Positions 34,982 through 43,045 are shown, counted from the stretch's first letter. The stretch: 50,101 nt of DNA from Nostocaceae cyanobacterium (GCA_030065825.1 JASJCY010000009.1:1-50101), one strand, 5' to 3'. The notes: generated from the letters alone by a model not told the origin. Program-made: numbers and translations.

Positions 34982-35143
34982 ATGTAGGTTGGGTTGTAGC
35001 TTGCTTCCCCGGAGGGGTAGCATGTAGACGCAAAGCGGCTTCTCGCAGAGTAACCCAACAACCGCAACCGATTGCGTTGGGTGTCGTTCCTCCACCCAAC
35101 CTACGAAATTTCAACACTTCCAAGACTTTTGTCAGTCAACCAG
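34982..35143. repeat. dispersed repeat shared with 24531-24690
   Basis: Shares GATTGCGTTGGGTGTCG, CGAAATTTCAACACTTCC and AAGACTTTTGTCAGTCAAC with 24631-24680, and GGGTAGCATGTA in reverse orientation. STRR-like GGGAATA/GGGAACA units flank it at 34945-34980 and 35144-35168. Confidence 0.75.
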
Positions 35144-35214
35144 GGGAATAGGGAATAGGGAATAGGGAAAAAACCAGGTCAATTAAAAACTGGGGTTTTC
35201 AAAATAGACGTGGT

Positions 35215-35406
35215 TTATATCTCAAATACTTTGGACTTGCACTGTGAGTTAACTAAATATTTTTCATGTAAATATTTAATTTTTAATAATAATCTATACA
35301 ACCACTCAAATCCAATCTCACTCATCCACATTGGTGGTTTATTTCTCACAAGTTTCTGGTGGTAGATGCTTTTTTGATTGATTAGAGAATTTTTGAAATT
35401 TTTCAT
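35215..35406 (-). pseudogene. C-terminal fragment of a WecG/TagA/CpsF-type glycosyltransferase
   Basis: The 63-codon frame contains PPMWMSEIGFEWLYRLLLK followed by KYLHEKYLV, which matches the C-terminal signature of the WecB/TagA/CpsF family (usually RAPKWMQxLGLEWLYRLxxEPxRLxKRY). The N-terminal ~180 residues with the active site are absent; the first 20 codons (MKNFKNSLINQKSIYHQ) do not look homologous. It sits between two TPR-glycosyltransferase genes on the same strand and points to a fourth sugar-transfer gene lost from this block. Confidence 0.6.
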
Positions 35407-35466
35407 GAATACACCCCAAGAATCAATGATTATTATGCAGTGTGGGCATTGCCCACTTGAGATTAT

Positions 35467-37446
35467 TTAAGGATAGGCAAAGTAAAATCTATCTGGAGAA
35501 TTGCTATCTGTATTAGGTTGAGAATTTGACATCCATTTGTGAGCAATTGCATTCCTTAAAGGAATAGCTTCATCCGTAGCTAACCAGGTGAATAATTTAG
35601 CTATAGCCTCAGGAGAACTATCGATTCTAATTGCTTCTTGAACAAGAGAAAATGCTCCTTCAATCCTACCTGCTTTTAAAGGAATTATTGCTTGTGATAA
35701 ACACTTATTAAAATAGTGACGGCGGGATTTTCTCGTAATTTCGGCGCGATGTTCAATCGGTAAATAACTCTCGGAAATTTCAATTCCTAAACGATAATAT
35801 TCCCCTTGTGCCCCAGCTAAGAAAACTTCAGATGACATACTATTAGTATGTTGACGATAACATGCCAAAATTTCTGGTTCGCACCACCAATCATAGAAAG
35901 AAGCAATACGCTTGTAGAGTTCCCAATCAGGAGTATAGAGATTAATTAAATCATAAGCACCCAAACGTTCGTGAGCAACTCGACGAATTACAGTCGCACA
36001 GGGATTTAAGGGGTTAGAAACACCAATGCGTTCCAGCCAATTTTTATTTATACCCCTCTCCATCCCCCAATGCTTTTGAGCGAAAATCACTTTTCTGTTT
36101 TGGTCAATATTTTGATACCCTGTAAAAGCAGCCCCTACGGTGTCTGGACATGTTTCTAAACCTGACTTTAACCGTGAATAAAAACCAGGAAGTACATATT
36201 CATCCTCTGGTAGTAAGTGAATCCACTGACCCCGACTCAGGGCAATTCCCCGGTTAAAATTGCGCCGTGGACCAATATTTTCCGAGTTTAGGTAGTAGCG
36301 GACAACTCCCCCCCCAATGGCGTCTACAAGGTCAAATAAAGGCGGTTCGCTGGCATTATCCATCACTATAATTTCCATTTCCTCTTCCCCTTGCCATTGT
36401 CCTAAGACGCTGGCAAGACATTCTAGAAGGTAATGTTTGCGGTTATACAGGGGTATAATTACGGAAAAGAAAGGACGTTTCCCTTCAGTTTCACACACAG
36501 GAGGAATAGCTGGAAATTGGTAGTCCCCAACGGTAACTTCCCCAAGTTCTAACTCCGGTGAGGTGTAATTTTCGGGAACAAAGTCGGGATTTTGGTAGGC
36601 TGACACCGCTGCGGCATAATGTGGATTAATCAGCTTTAATCCCTCTTTATAAGCCAATGCTGCCTCTTTTAATTTATGCTGTATTTGGTAAATTTGCCCC
36701 AAACACATGTAAGCTTTTCCATAGTTGGGGTCAACTTCCAAAGCTTTTTGATAACAGCTACCAGCTGCTTCTGGGTCTCCTAATGCTTGTAGCGCTTCTC
36801 CTAAGTTGTAATGTACTTCTACTAGATCGGAATGGATGGTTAGCACCCTCTGTGCAGATTCCAACAGGAGTATAGCCTGACGATAGTAAATAGATGCTGT
36901 CTTCCAATCACCTGCATCCTTGCGGGCAATGCCTAATTTATGGTTTAATTGCCCGTAGTGGAGTTGATTTTCTGGGGACAGTTTCCCTTGTTCATGTAGA
37001 GTGTTTCCCCAATTAACATCCGCTTCTGTACAATTGGGATCAATTTCTAAAGCTTTTTGATAACAGGTTATAGCTTCATCAAATTTACCTTGTTTTTGCA
37101 GAGTGTAGCCCAGGTTATTGTAAATTGAAGCTGAATCTGGTTGCAAATTAATGGCTTGCTGATAAGCTTTGGTTGCTGCTGGGAAATTACCATGTGCTTG
37201 ACACACATTACCTAAACTAAACCAAGCCTTGAATGAATTTGGTTGTACTCCCACAGCTGTGTTCAGAAACTTTTCAGCTTGTTGAGATTTACCTACCTGG
37301 TGTGCCAACATGCCTAACCCATATAAAGCCTCTGGGTTATCAGGTTGTGCTTCTATAATTTTACTATAAATTTCTTGTGCTTGGCTAAAACGTTGGGCTT
37401 TGTGATGTTGAACAGCCAATTTTAAAGCTTGTGAAACTGTTGTCAT
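35467..37446 (-). CDS. TPR protein with C-terminal GT2-type glycosyltransferase
   Basis: 659 residues. TPR units fill ~1-290 (GEALQALGDPEAAGSCYQKA etc.). A GT-A glycosyltransferase of family 2 follows at ~315-560: FFSVIIPLYNRKHYLLECLA, EIIVMDNASEP, NSENIGPRRNFNRGIALSRG, the acidic metal site in HLLPEDEYVLPG, and YTPDWELYKRIASFYDWWCE. The last ~90 residues are helical. The N-terminal TPR module is a paralogue of the two neighbours. A nucleotide-sugar donor is expected; acceptor unknown. The upstream gap to the GT41 gene holds a MITE, so the operon may be split. Confidence 0.9.
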   Translation of the reverse strand: MTTVSQALKLAVQHHKAQRFSQAQEIYSKIIEAQPDNPEALYGLGMLAHQVGKSQQAEKFLNTAVGVQPNSFKAWFSLGNVCQAHGNFPAATKAYQQAINLQPDSASIYNNLGYTLQKQGKFDEAITCYQKALEIDPNCTEADVNWGNTLHEQGKLSPENQLHYGQLNHKLGIARKDAGDWKTASIYYRQAILLLESAQRVLTIHSDLVEVHYNLGEALQALGDPEAAGSCYQKALEVDPNYGKAYMCLGQIYQIQHKLKEAALAYKEGLKLINPHYAAAVSAYQNPDFVPENYTSPELELGEVTVGDYQFPAIPPVCETEGKRPFFSVIIPLYNRKHYLLECLASVLGQWQGEEEMEIIVMDNASEPPLFDLVDAIGGGVVRYYLNSENIGPRRNFNRGIALSRGQWIHLLPEDEYVLPGFYSRLKSGLETCPDTVGAAFTGYQNIDQNRKVIFAQKHWGMERGINKNWLERIGVSNPLNPCATVIRRVAHERLGAYDLINLYTPDWELYKRIASFYDWWCEPEILACYRQHTNSMSSEVFLAGAQGEYYRLGIEISESYLPIEHRAEITRKSRRHYFNKCLSQAIIPLKAGRIEGAFSLVQEAIRIDSSPEAIAKLFTWLATDEAIPLRNAIAHKWMSNSQPNTDSNSPDRFYFAYP

Positions 37447-37507
37447 AGTTGTTTTTTATCTTTTATTTATTGTTTTTTGTTGCTCTAAAGATGGAGTAAA
37501 GATAAGC

Positions 37508-37671
37508 ACACATCTTGCACCTGGGCTAAAAAGCGAGGCAACGCGTTGCGGAGGTCTCCTCCGTTGTAGCGACTGCCGGGGTTTCTTGCAAATCTCTCAG
37601 TCTCAAAACCTTAATTTTTCGTTTAGAAACCCGGTTTTTTTTGGTCTTGTTGAGAATGGTGCAAGATATGA
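37508..37671 (+). mobile_element. MITE-like element, CACACATCTTGCA family (copy D, 164 bp)
   Basis: ACACATCTTGCA (37508-37519) and TGCAAGATATGA (37660-37671) are the termini. The interior carries GCGACTGCCGGGGTTTCTTG, shared with the partial copy at 10356, and GAAACCCGGTTTT as in copy B. It occupies most of the gap between two TPR-glycosyltransferase genes. Confidence 0.75.
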
Positions 37672-37685
37672 CTAAGGAAAAGATA

Positions 37686-40088
37686 TTATTTGTGCTGGAC
37701 TAGATTTAACAGAAAACTTTCTAGAGCTTTTATCGGTGCTAAATCCCCATATATTTTATATTTATTTCGAGCAATTTTTTCAGATATATACTGCCGATAA
37801 TCGGAATCTTTAGCCAATCGTACTGCAATCTTTACATAATCATCTTTACTGTCAGCAATTGTTTCTTCCACACCCATCATTTTCAAAATTGCCATTGCAT
37901 GACGTCCCCGCATTAAATCCCCTGGAAAGGTGACAATTGGCAAATTATAAGCGGTAGATTCCATAGTTGTATTATTACCAGACCAACCAATAGTATCAAG
38001 AAAAATATCAGCTATGGCTGTGACTCCCGCAAATTGACTGGCATTTAAGCGAGGCAAAAATATACAGTATTTTTGATAATTTAGCTCAAAATTTGCAAAA
38101 ATACTCCTTAAACGCTGGCGGAAACATTCACTGACATGTTCGCTAGAATTTTGAATAAATACAAACTTACAATTCCCTAAATTTTGAGCTATTCTGGGAA
38201 AGAGATCGTCATGCTGTGGCAAATATTTAGAACTTGATTGACAACACCAAAACATAATTTCATCTGCTCCAATGCCAATATCTTGTTTGCTAACAGTTTC
38301 AGGTGGAATTGTAAAAGGTGTATAGTGTACAGCCAGATTTGGTAATTTTACCAACTTTTCTGTATAGCATTCTTGAGCATTTTCTGGTTCCATTAACTCA
38401 CTGCTCAAATGATAATCAATTGTTGGTAAACCAGTTGTTTCCGGATGTCCACCAAATGCTATTTGTACTGGAGCAAGTCTTAAACACCCCAGCTTGACAG
38501 TCATTGGTTCCATTCCTATTTCTGGAAAAATTACTACATGTAATTTATCTTGAGAAATTACCTGACACCATTGTGCAATTGAAAGGGGAGCTTGAATAAA
38601 TTTGCTAAATAATTGAGCCGCAACTGACGTTTCTGTGTCTTTTTTAGAATTTGTATAATAACCAAATAATTCAAATTTGTTTCTATCCAGTTGTTCAATC
38701 CAACCTTTAATGGGAATTTTCCACACAGAATGGCGATTAAAATATCCAGAAATAAACCCTATTCTAATTTTTTCGCCAGCCTTTAAATTGGGAATCTCAA
38801 GGGACTGACTCCATTGGGGATAACGACTGGACATCACCTCACAAATCATCTCCCCATAGATTCGTTGCAATTCTCTATCATTTAAGCCTTGATAAGCTAA
38901 GAAATAGGGCTGTAATGAACCTACAGCATCAGCAGCTTTAGCTTGTTCTCTAGGACTAGCTAACTTATAACTATTTGCTAATTCTTCTAGATGTTGTTGA
39001 TACTGATGACGCTGGAACTTTATTTCATTAAAACTGCTATAGATAATTGGCAACTGACTCATTAAAACACCAAACTTGGCATCAGCATATTCTGGCTGAA
39101 TCTCTAATGCATTTTGATAAAATTTTATAGCTTCATCTAATTTATTTTGTTTTCTATATATATGACCAAGATTGTAATGAGCCTGAGCATAATCAGGGGC
39201 AAACTTGATTGCTTGAAAATAGGATTCTAAAGCTTTTTCCAACTCACCCTTTTGTTGTAGAAGATTTCCTAAATTATTATATGCATGACCATAATTTGGT
39301 TGAATTTTAATCGCTTCTCGATAGTACTCTATAGCTTCATCTTGCTTTCCTTGTTGCTGGAAAATATTTCCCAAGTTATTATAAGCATAGGCATAATCGG
39401 GTTTAAACTCAATCGCTCGCAAATAAGACCTATAAGCCCCATTTAAATCTCCCCCCATTTGCAAAGCATTTCCCAGATTATAATGAGCTGACGCAAAATC
39501 AGGTTGTAATTCAATAGCTTGTTGATAATAAGCAATAGCTGTTTTTAAGTCCCCTGCATTTTTCCTATTGATCCCCAACTGATTATTCAAGGCTGCATAA
39601 TAGCTTTTTTGCTGTGGAGAAAGTTTTCCTTGAACATCAAGAACATTACCTAAATTAACTTTTGCTTCTTGACAATCGGGCTGGAGTGCTAGTACTTTCT
39701 CATAACAAGCGATCGCTTCTTCCCACTTGTTTTGTTGTTGCAGAGTATAACCCAGATTATTGTATACTGATACTGATTGGGGTTGCAATTGCAAGGCTTG
39801 GCGATAACAGTCCTCAGCATCCTGTAACTTACCTTGGACTTGATGCAAGTTTCCCAAGCTAAACCATACCTTAAGGGATTGGGGCTGCAACTCTAGAGCT
39901 GTTTTTAAGAGTTGTTCTGCATTCTTATGCTGTCCCTTTTGCTGGGCTAGCACACCTAACCCGTATAGCGCTTCCGGTTGCTGTGGACTTACATCTAAAA
40001 TTTGACGATAAACCTGTTCTGCTTGGGGTAAGCGCTTAGCTTGATGATATTGAACAGCGAGTTTAAGAGCATCTGCAACTGTAGTCAT
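37686..40088 (-). CDS. TPR protein with C-terminal GT41 (OGT/SPINDLY-like) glycosyltransferase
   Basis: 800 residues. About ten TPRs occupy ~1-345. The C-terminal ~370 residues match the O-GlcNAc-transferase/SPINDLY family: KIRIGFISGYFNRHSVWKIP (the usual first block is IGYVSxDFxxHxV), LAPVQIAFGGHPETTGLPTI, DYHLSSELMEPE, FWCCQSSSKYLPQ, LDTIGWSGNNTTMESTAYNL and PIVTFPGDLMRGRHAMAILK. Such bacterial enzymes glycosylate proteins in the cytoplasm, with the TPRs presenting the acceptor. The catalytic His of the first block appears as His in FNRHSV. It is the first of three TPR-GT paralogues and lies downstream of the double-glycine peptide gene. The acceptor is unknown. Confidence 0.92.
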   Translation of the reverse strand: MTTVADALKLAVQYHQAKRLPQAEQVYRQILDVSPQQPEALYGLGVLAQQKGQHKNAEQLLKTALELQPQSLKVWFSLGNLHQVQGKLQDAEDCYRQALQLQPQSVSVYNNLGYTLQQQNKWEEAIACYEKVLALQPDCQEAKVNLGNVLDVQGKLSPQQKSYYAALNNQLGINRKNAGDLKTAIAYYQQAIELQPDFASAHYNLGNALQMGGDLNGAYRSYLRAIEFKPDYAYAYNNLGNIFQQQGKQDEAIEYYREAIKIQPNYGHAYNNLGNLLQQKGELEKALESYFQAIKFAPDYAQAHYNLGHIYRKQNKLDEAIKFYQNALEIQPEYADAKFGVLMSQLPIIYSSFNEIKFQRHQYQQHLEELANSYKLASPREQAKAADAVGSLQPYFLAYQGLNDRELQRIYGEMICEVMSSRYPQWSQSLEIPNLKAGEKIRIGFISGYFNRHSVWKIPIKGWIEQLDRNKFELFGYYTNSKKDTETSVAAQLFSKFIQAPLSIAQWCQVISQDKLHVVIFPEIGMEPMTVKLGCLRLAPVQIAFGGHPETTGLPTIDYHLSSELMEPENAQECYTEKLVKLPNLAVHYTPFTIPPETVSKQDIGIGADEIMFWCCQSSSKYLPQHDDLFPRIAQNLGNCKFVFIQNSSEHVSECFRQRLRSIFANFELNYQKYCIFLPRLNASQFAGVTAIADIFLDTIGWSGNNTTMESTAYNLPIVTFPGDLMRGRHAMAILKMMGVEETIADSKDDYVKIAVRLAKDSDYRQYISEKIARNKYKIYGDLAPIKALESFLLNLVQHK

Positions 40089-40434
40089 AACTTATGCATT
40101 TATATATATCTTTTTTTTGTGCACTCGCCAAGGATTAAAATCCCTGGATCATTCTCAAGAAGAGCTAGAGGTCTCTATGTTCTGGTTACCAGCGTCACGC
40201 TAGTAACTAGGGGAGTTGAGGCTACACCTCCTGGTTATCGCCCTTGGAAATGCAAGTTATTAGATAAATCAGACTGAGTAAGCATGAGAGCGTGTTTTAA
40301 CCTGCAAGGTGGGTTATCAGGCTACACGACATTCGCAAGAAGATAGCAGTGGGGGAGAAAATGGCATGATTGTAAAAAAATATTACTAAAACAATTCTTT
40401 TGGATTTAAATATCGTATATTCAAACCAGTGAAA
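40089..40434. other. spacer with a chain of short hairpins
   Basis: Between the small peptide gene and the GT41 gene. From about 40183 to 40245 there are consecutive stems: CTGG/CCAG (CTGGTTACCAG), GCG/CGC, CTAGT/ACTAG, then GGAG/CTCC around TTGAGGCTACAC. Longer pairs may close them (CTCTATG with CATGAGAG, 40174 and 40283). No family was recognised; it may be a leader RNA or another decayed element. Confidence 0.35.
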
Positions 40435-40467
40435 GCCGAAAGCTCATATAGCCAGAGAGCCTTCGGC
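40435..40467 (-). terminator. possible terminator of the double-glycine peptide gene
   Basis: GCCGAAAGCTC (40435-40445) and GAGCCTTCGGC (40457-40467) form an 11-bp stem with one mismatch, about 80 bp after the stop codon of the small gene. In the minus direction it is followed by TTTC only, a weak T-run, so read-through to the GT41 gene remains possible. Confidence 0.45.
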
Positions 40468-40544
40468 GAGTTCTAATAATACTTGGCTTCCGAGCCGATA
40501 CTCTACTTGCAGTGATTCAGTGTCTCTGTTAGTAGAGTTTTAAA

Positions 40545-40829
40545 TTAGTAAGTAGCAGATACGGAGAATGCGTTAGCTGCAGAAGTACCATCATCGGTGT
40601 AGGTGAAACCGAAAGCTTCAGCCAAGGTGTTTTCACCGAAAGCAGTAGCACCAGCTTCAGCAGTAGCTAAGTTGCCGCTGATGTCAACGTCAACATCAAC
40701 ATCTTTGTCAATATCGATGGTTTCGGTAACGAGAACGTCGATATCTACATCTTTCTCAGCAGTAAAAGAGAAACCACCAACTACTTCTTCAGCAACGGAT
40801 TCCATGAAAGTTAAATCGTTGATAATCAT
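40545..40829 (-). CDS. small acidic protein with double-glycine leader
   Basis: 94 residues from the ATG at 40829, which has GGAGG 8-9 nt upstream (40838-40842); the TTG at 40844 is not needed. The leader MIINDLTFMESVAEEVVGG ends in Gly18-Gly19, the cleavage motif of precursors exported by C39-peptidase ABC transporters. The mature part (~75 residues) is rich in Asp/Val/Ile alternation (KDVDIDV, DIDKDVDVDVDISG), then Ala/Gly/Ser/Thr, with no Cys. Similar small proteins exist in Nostocales but I know of no assigned function. It may be a secreted peptide, a RiPP-like precursor or a glycosylation substrate of the downstream enzymes. No transporter is in the window. Confidence 0.75.
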   Translation of the reverse strand: MIINDLTFMESVAEEVVGGFSFTAEKDVDIDVLVTETIDIDKDVDVDVDISGNLATAEAGATAFGENTLAEAFGFTYTDDGTSAANAFSVSATY

Positions 40830-40923
40830 TTGAGTTTCCTCCAAAAGGTTTTGTGTTTGTTTTGCGAATCAACTCTGTTTGAGTTGTTGTAATCAATATA
40901 GCGGATAAAATTTTGCTTGTATC

Positions 40924-40964
40924 GCCAAATTGGCTTAACATTTGATGTTTTATGCCAAATTGGC
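40924..40964. promoter_or_regulatory. two operator palindromes upstream of the double-glycine peptide gene
   Basis: GCCAAATTGGC at 40924-40934 and again at 40954-40964, same orientation, 30 bp apart start to start. The nearer copy is about 95 bp before the peptide start, a usual place for a promoter operator. The motif is the same as in the pairs upstream of the two RTX genes. Confidence 0.7.
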
Positions 40965-41569
40965 TGCTTTTTTGAAACTGGGTAATTTCAGCAGATATAT
41001 TGACACGAAAACTAGCCCAGTTTTATCTTTTAAAACTGAGCATCATTTACCTCTAGGGAATTGAATTTATCAGTTAACAGTTATCAGTTAACCTGCCCAA
41101 AGTTTCCCTAAGAAGCGATATTATACAAAATCAAAAAATGTTTGCAACTTTCGATCATGGTAGGACTAAACCTTACACATCTCTTACTCTTTCGAGTAGG
41201 AGGGCAAGATGAACACTGTCCATCCTCCAAATCAATCATCTATTACATCTTTTAGAAATTTGTATTGCTTAACTTCCTCTTAAACTCTTTAGAAAGTGTA
41301 ACTAATATAGCTAGATATTTGTTGCCAAATTGGCATAATCTATGTATAGAAATATTACTACAACAATTGCTGCGATTCCAGTGCAAAGCGTTGGGGAATA
41401 TCAATATCTATGAAAATGCACCCTTTAAAAATTCTCTTTTCTGTATAAGTCTTTAGTGCCAAGAAAATTAATTAAATATAAAATTTAAAGGGAATGCGTT
41501 ACTCTTGTGATAGAGGGGTAAAAAATTAAGATAATCTACCCTAAATTTTACTATATATAAAAGTCAAAG
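40965..41569. other. spacer between the peptide gene and the PD-(D/E)XK gene
   Basis: AT-rich, no convincing gene; a 63-codon frame at 41265 has no support. Contains TTATCAGTTAACAGTTATCAGT-type short repeats (about 41068-41090, given as TTAACAGTTATC) and a third operator-like site at 41333-41345. Confidence 0.5.
41333..41345. promoter_or_regulatory. single operator-like palindrome upstream of the PD-(D/E)XK gene
   Basis: TGCCAAATTGGCA, identical to the half-site at 24968-24980. It is 225 bp before the PD-(D/E)XK start and about 500 bp upstream of the peptide gene, so its target is uncertain. Confidence 0.45.
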
Positions 41570-42388
41570 ATGCTGTTAAATCAAATTCAACTATTACGAC
41601 TTTCCCAAGGACAACTAAACTTATTAGAACGTTGTCCCCGTCAATTTCAACATACCTATTTAGAACAACTCCATTCTCCCCCACATCCAGAACAAGAACA
41701 ACGCCAAAATTTAGGGAGTCACTTCCACTTGCTGATGCAGCAACACTCCATGGGTTTGTCAATTGATAGCTTTCTACAAGCAGATAGTCAGCTAAAAGCC
41801 TGGATGGAAGCCTTTGCCAAAGCTGCACCAGAAATTTGGCAACCTATATTTAATGTCCATACTTTCCGCGATAGCGAACATTACCGTACATTGCAACTTC
41901 AAAACTACTTATTAACAGTTATCTATGATTTATTGATTGCAGATTCCCAACATGCACAAATTCTGGACTGGAAAACATACCCACAACCCCCAAATAAGCG
42001 CAAATTAGAACAAAACTGGCAAACACGCTTATATATGTATGTCTTGGCAGAAACTAGCCACTACCCACCAGAAAATATCTCTATGACTTACTGGTTTGTG
42101 CAATCACAAGACAAGCCACAAAAGATGACATTTAGTTACAATACGGCACAACACGAGAAAACCAAAAAGAAATTACAGCAACTTTTGCAGAAATTAGACA
42201 ACTACTTGCAAGCTTACAACCAAGGACAACAATTACCACAAGTGCCAGAGGGAAGAAAAGTTTGTCAACATTGTCAATATGCAACTCGTTGCGGACGCTT
42301 TCCCATCGCAACCCCAGAGGAAACAAAACTAGTAAACACTTCCCTACTCAATCCCGCTACGATTCAAGAAGTATTACTCAACAGTTAA
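41570..42388 (+). CDS. PD-(D/E)XK nuclease-superfamily protein with Cys cluster (RecB/Cas4-like)
   Basis: 272 residues. The RecB-type nuclease core is visible as Asp133 and Lys135 in ILDWKT, with QTRLYMYVLAE as the following helix. Cys22 (LERCPRQF) plus Cys232, Cys235 and Cys241 (VCQHCQYATRC) give the C...C-x2-C-x5-C pattern that holds an iron-sulfur cluster in Cas4 and AddB relatives. No cas genes are nearby, so a general DNA-repair role is more likely. The protein is a widespread cyanobacterial type. The GNAT gene follows after 21 bp, suggesting cotranscription. Confidence 0.88.
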   Translation: MLLNQIQLLRLSQGQLNLLERCPRQFQHTYLEQLHSPPHPEQEQRQNLGSHFHLLMQQHSMGLSIDSFLQADSQLKAWMEAFAKAAPEIWQPIFNVHTFRDSEHYRTLQLQNYLLTVIYDLLIADSQHAQILDWKTYPQPPNKRKLEQNWQTRLYMYVLAETSHYPPENISMTYWFVQSQDKPQKMTFSYNTAQHEKTKKKLQQLLQKLDNYLQAYNQGQQLPQVPEGRKVCQHCQYATRCGRFPIATPEETKLVNTSLLNPATIQEVLLNS

Positions 42389-42409
42389 TTGCCCCTTGAA
42401 GATATTATT

Positions 42410-43045
42410 ATGGATTTTGACGAACCTGAGACTATTTATGTCCGCGAACTAGGTATAGATGATATTGCACCTGTTTATCATCTGGGTGAAGAATTATTTA
42501 CCAGTGATTTATATCCTTTCTTATATAGAACTTGGGATGAGTGGGAGGTGATTGGACTTTACAACACCGATCCAGAATATTGCTTAGTAGCGGAAATAGA
42601 CGAACAACTAGGAGGATTTATTTTAGGAACTATTATCACTAAAGCCTCTTGGACTTACGGATATATCCTCTGGTTAGGAGTAAATCCTCAATTTCAACGT
42701 CAGGGAGTCGCAGACAAGTTAGTTGATAGACTGATTTCGCGTATGATTGAAGATGGAGCGCGGTTGATGTTGGTAGATACCGATCCGGAAAATATTCCAG
42801 CCATGAAGTTTTTTAAGCGCAAAGGTTTCGGTCAAGCCCGCCAACACATTGTACTATCGATGAATTTGAGTAAACACGAACACTATAGCAGATTGATAGA
42901 CTACGAACGGCAAAAAGCAGAAAGGGCTGGTTATAAGCCTACTCGTCCTGTGCGTACCCGGAAATCTCAGGTGATCGCTAGCGATGTTGCCCTCAATAAT
43001 CTAGTCGTCGATTCTACCAAAAATGATAAAGAAGCCTCGGTTTAA
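42410..43045 (+). CDS. GNAT-family N-acetyltransferase
   Basis: 211 residues from the ATG at 42410; an upstream TTG at 42389 is less likely. The acetyl-CoA site is present: WLGVNPQFQRQGVADKLVDR (V/I-x-P-x-x-Q-x-x-G-x-A), then MLVDTDPENIPAMKFFKRKG, as in RimI-type protein N-acetyltransferases. The C-terminal ~50 residues are basic and look disordered (RAGYKPTRPVRTRKSQ). Substrate unknown; ribosomal or other protein N termini are candidates. It lies 21 bp after the PD-(D/E)XK gene and before the large minisatellite array. Confidence 0.88.
   Translation: MDFDEPETIYVRELGIDDIAPVYHLGEELFTSDLYPFLYRTWDEWEVIGLYNTDPEYCLVAEIDEQLGGFILGTIITKASWTYGYILWLGVNPQFQRQGVADKLVDRLISRMIEDGARLMLVDTDPENIPAMKFFKRKGFGQARQHIVLSMNLSKHEHYSRLIDYERQKAERAGYKPTRPVRTRKSQVIASDVALNNLVVDSTKNDKEASV

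Noticed and set aside
34905-35123. 72-codon minus-strand frame
   Set aside because: Translation of dispersed and STRR-type repeats (SLFPIPCSLF is typical of such repeats).
41570-42388. Cas4 as part of a CRISPR system
   Set aside because: The Cys pattern and RecB core fit Cas4-like proteins, but no array or other cas gene is present and the N- and C-terminal regions match a general cyanobacterial PD-(D/E)XK family.
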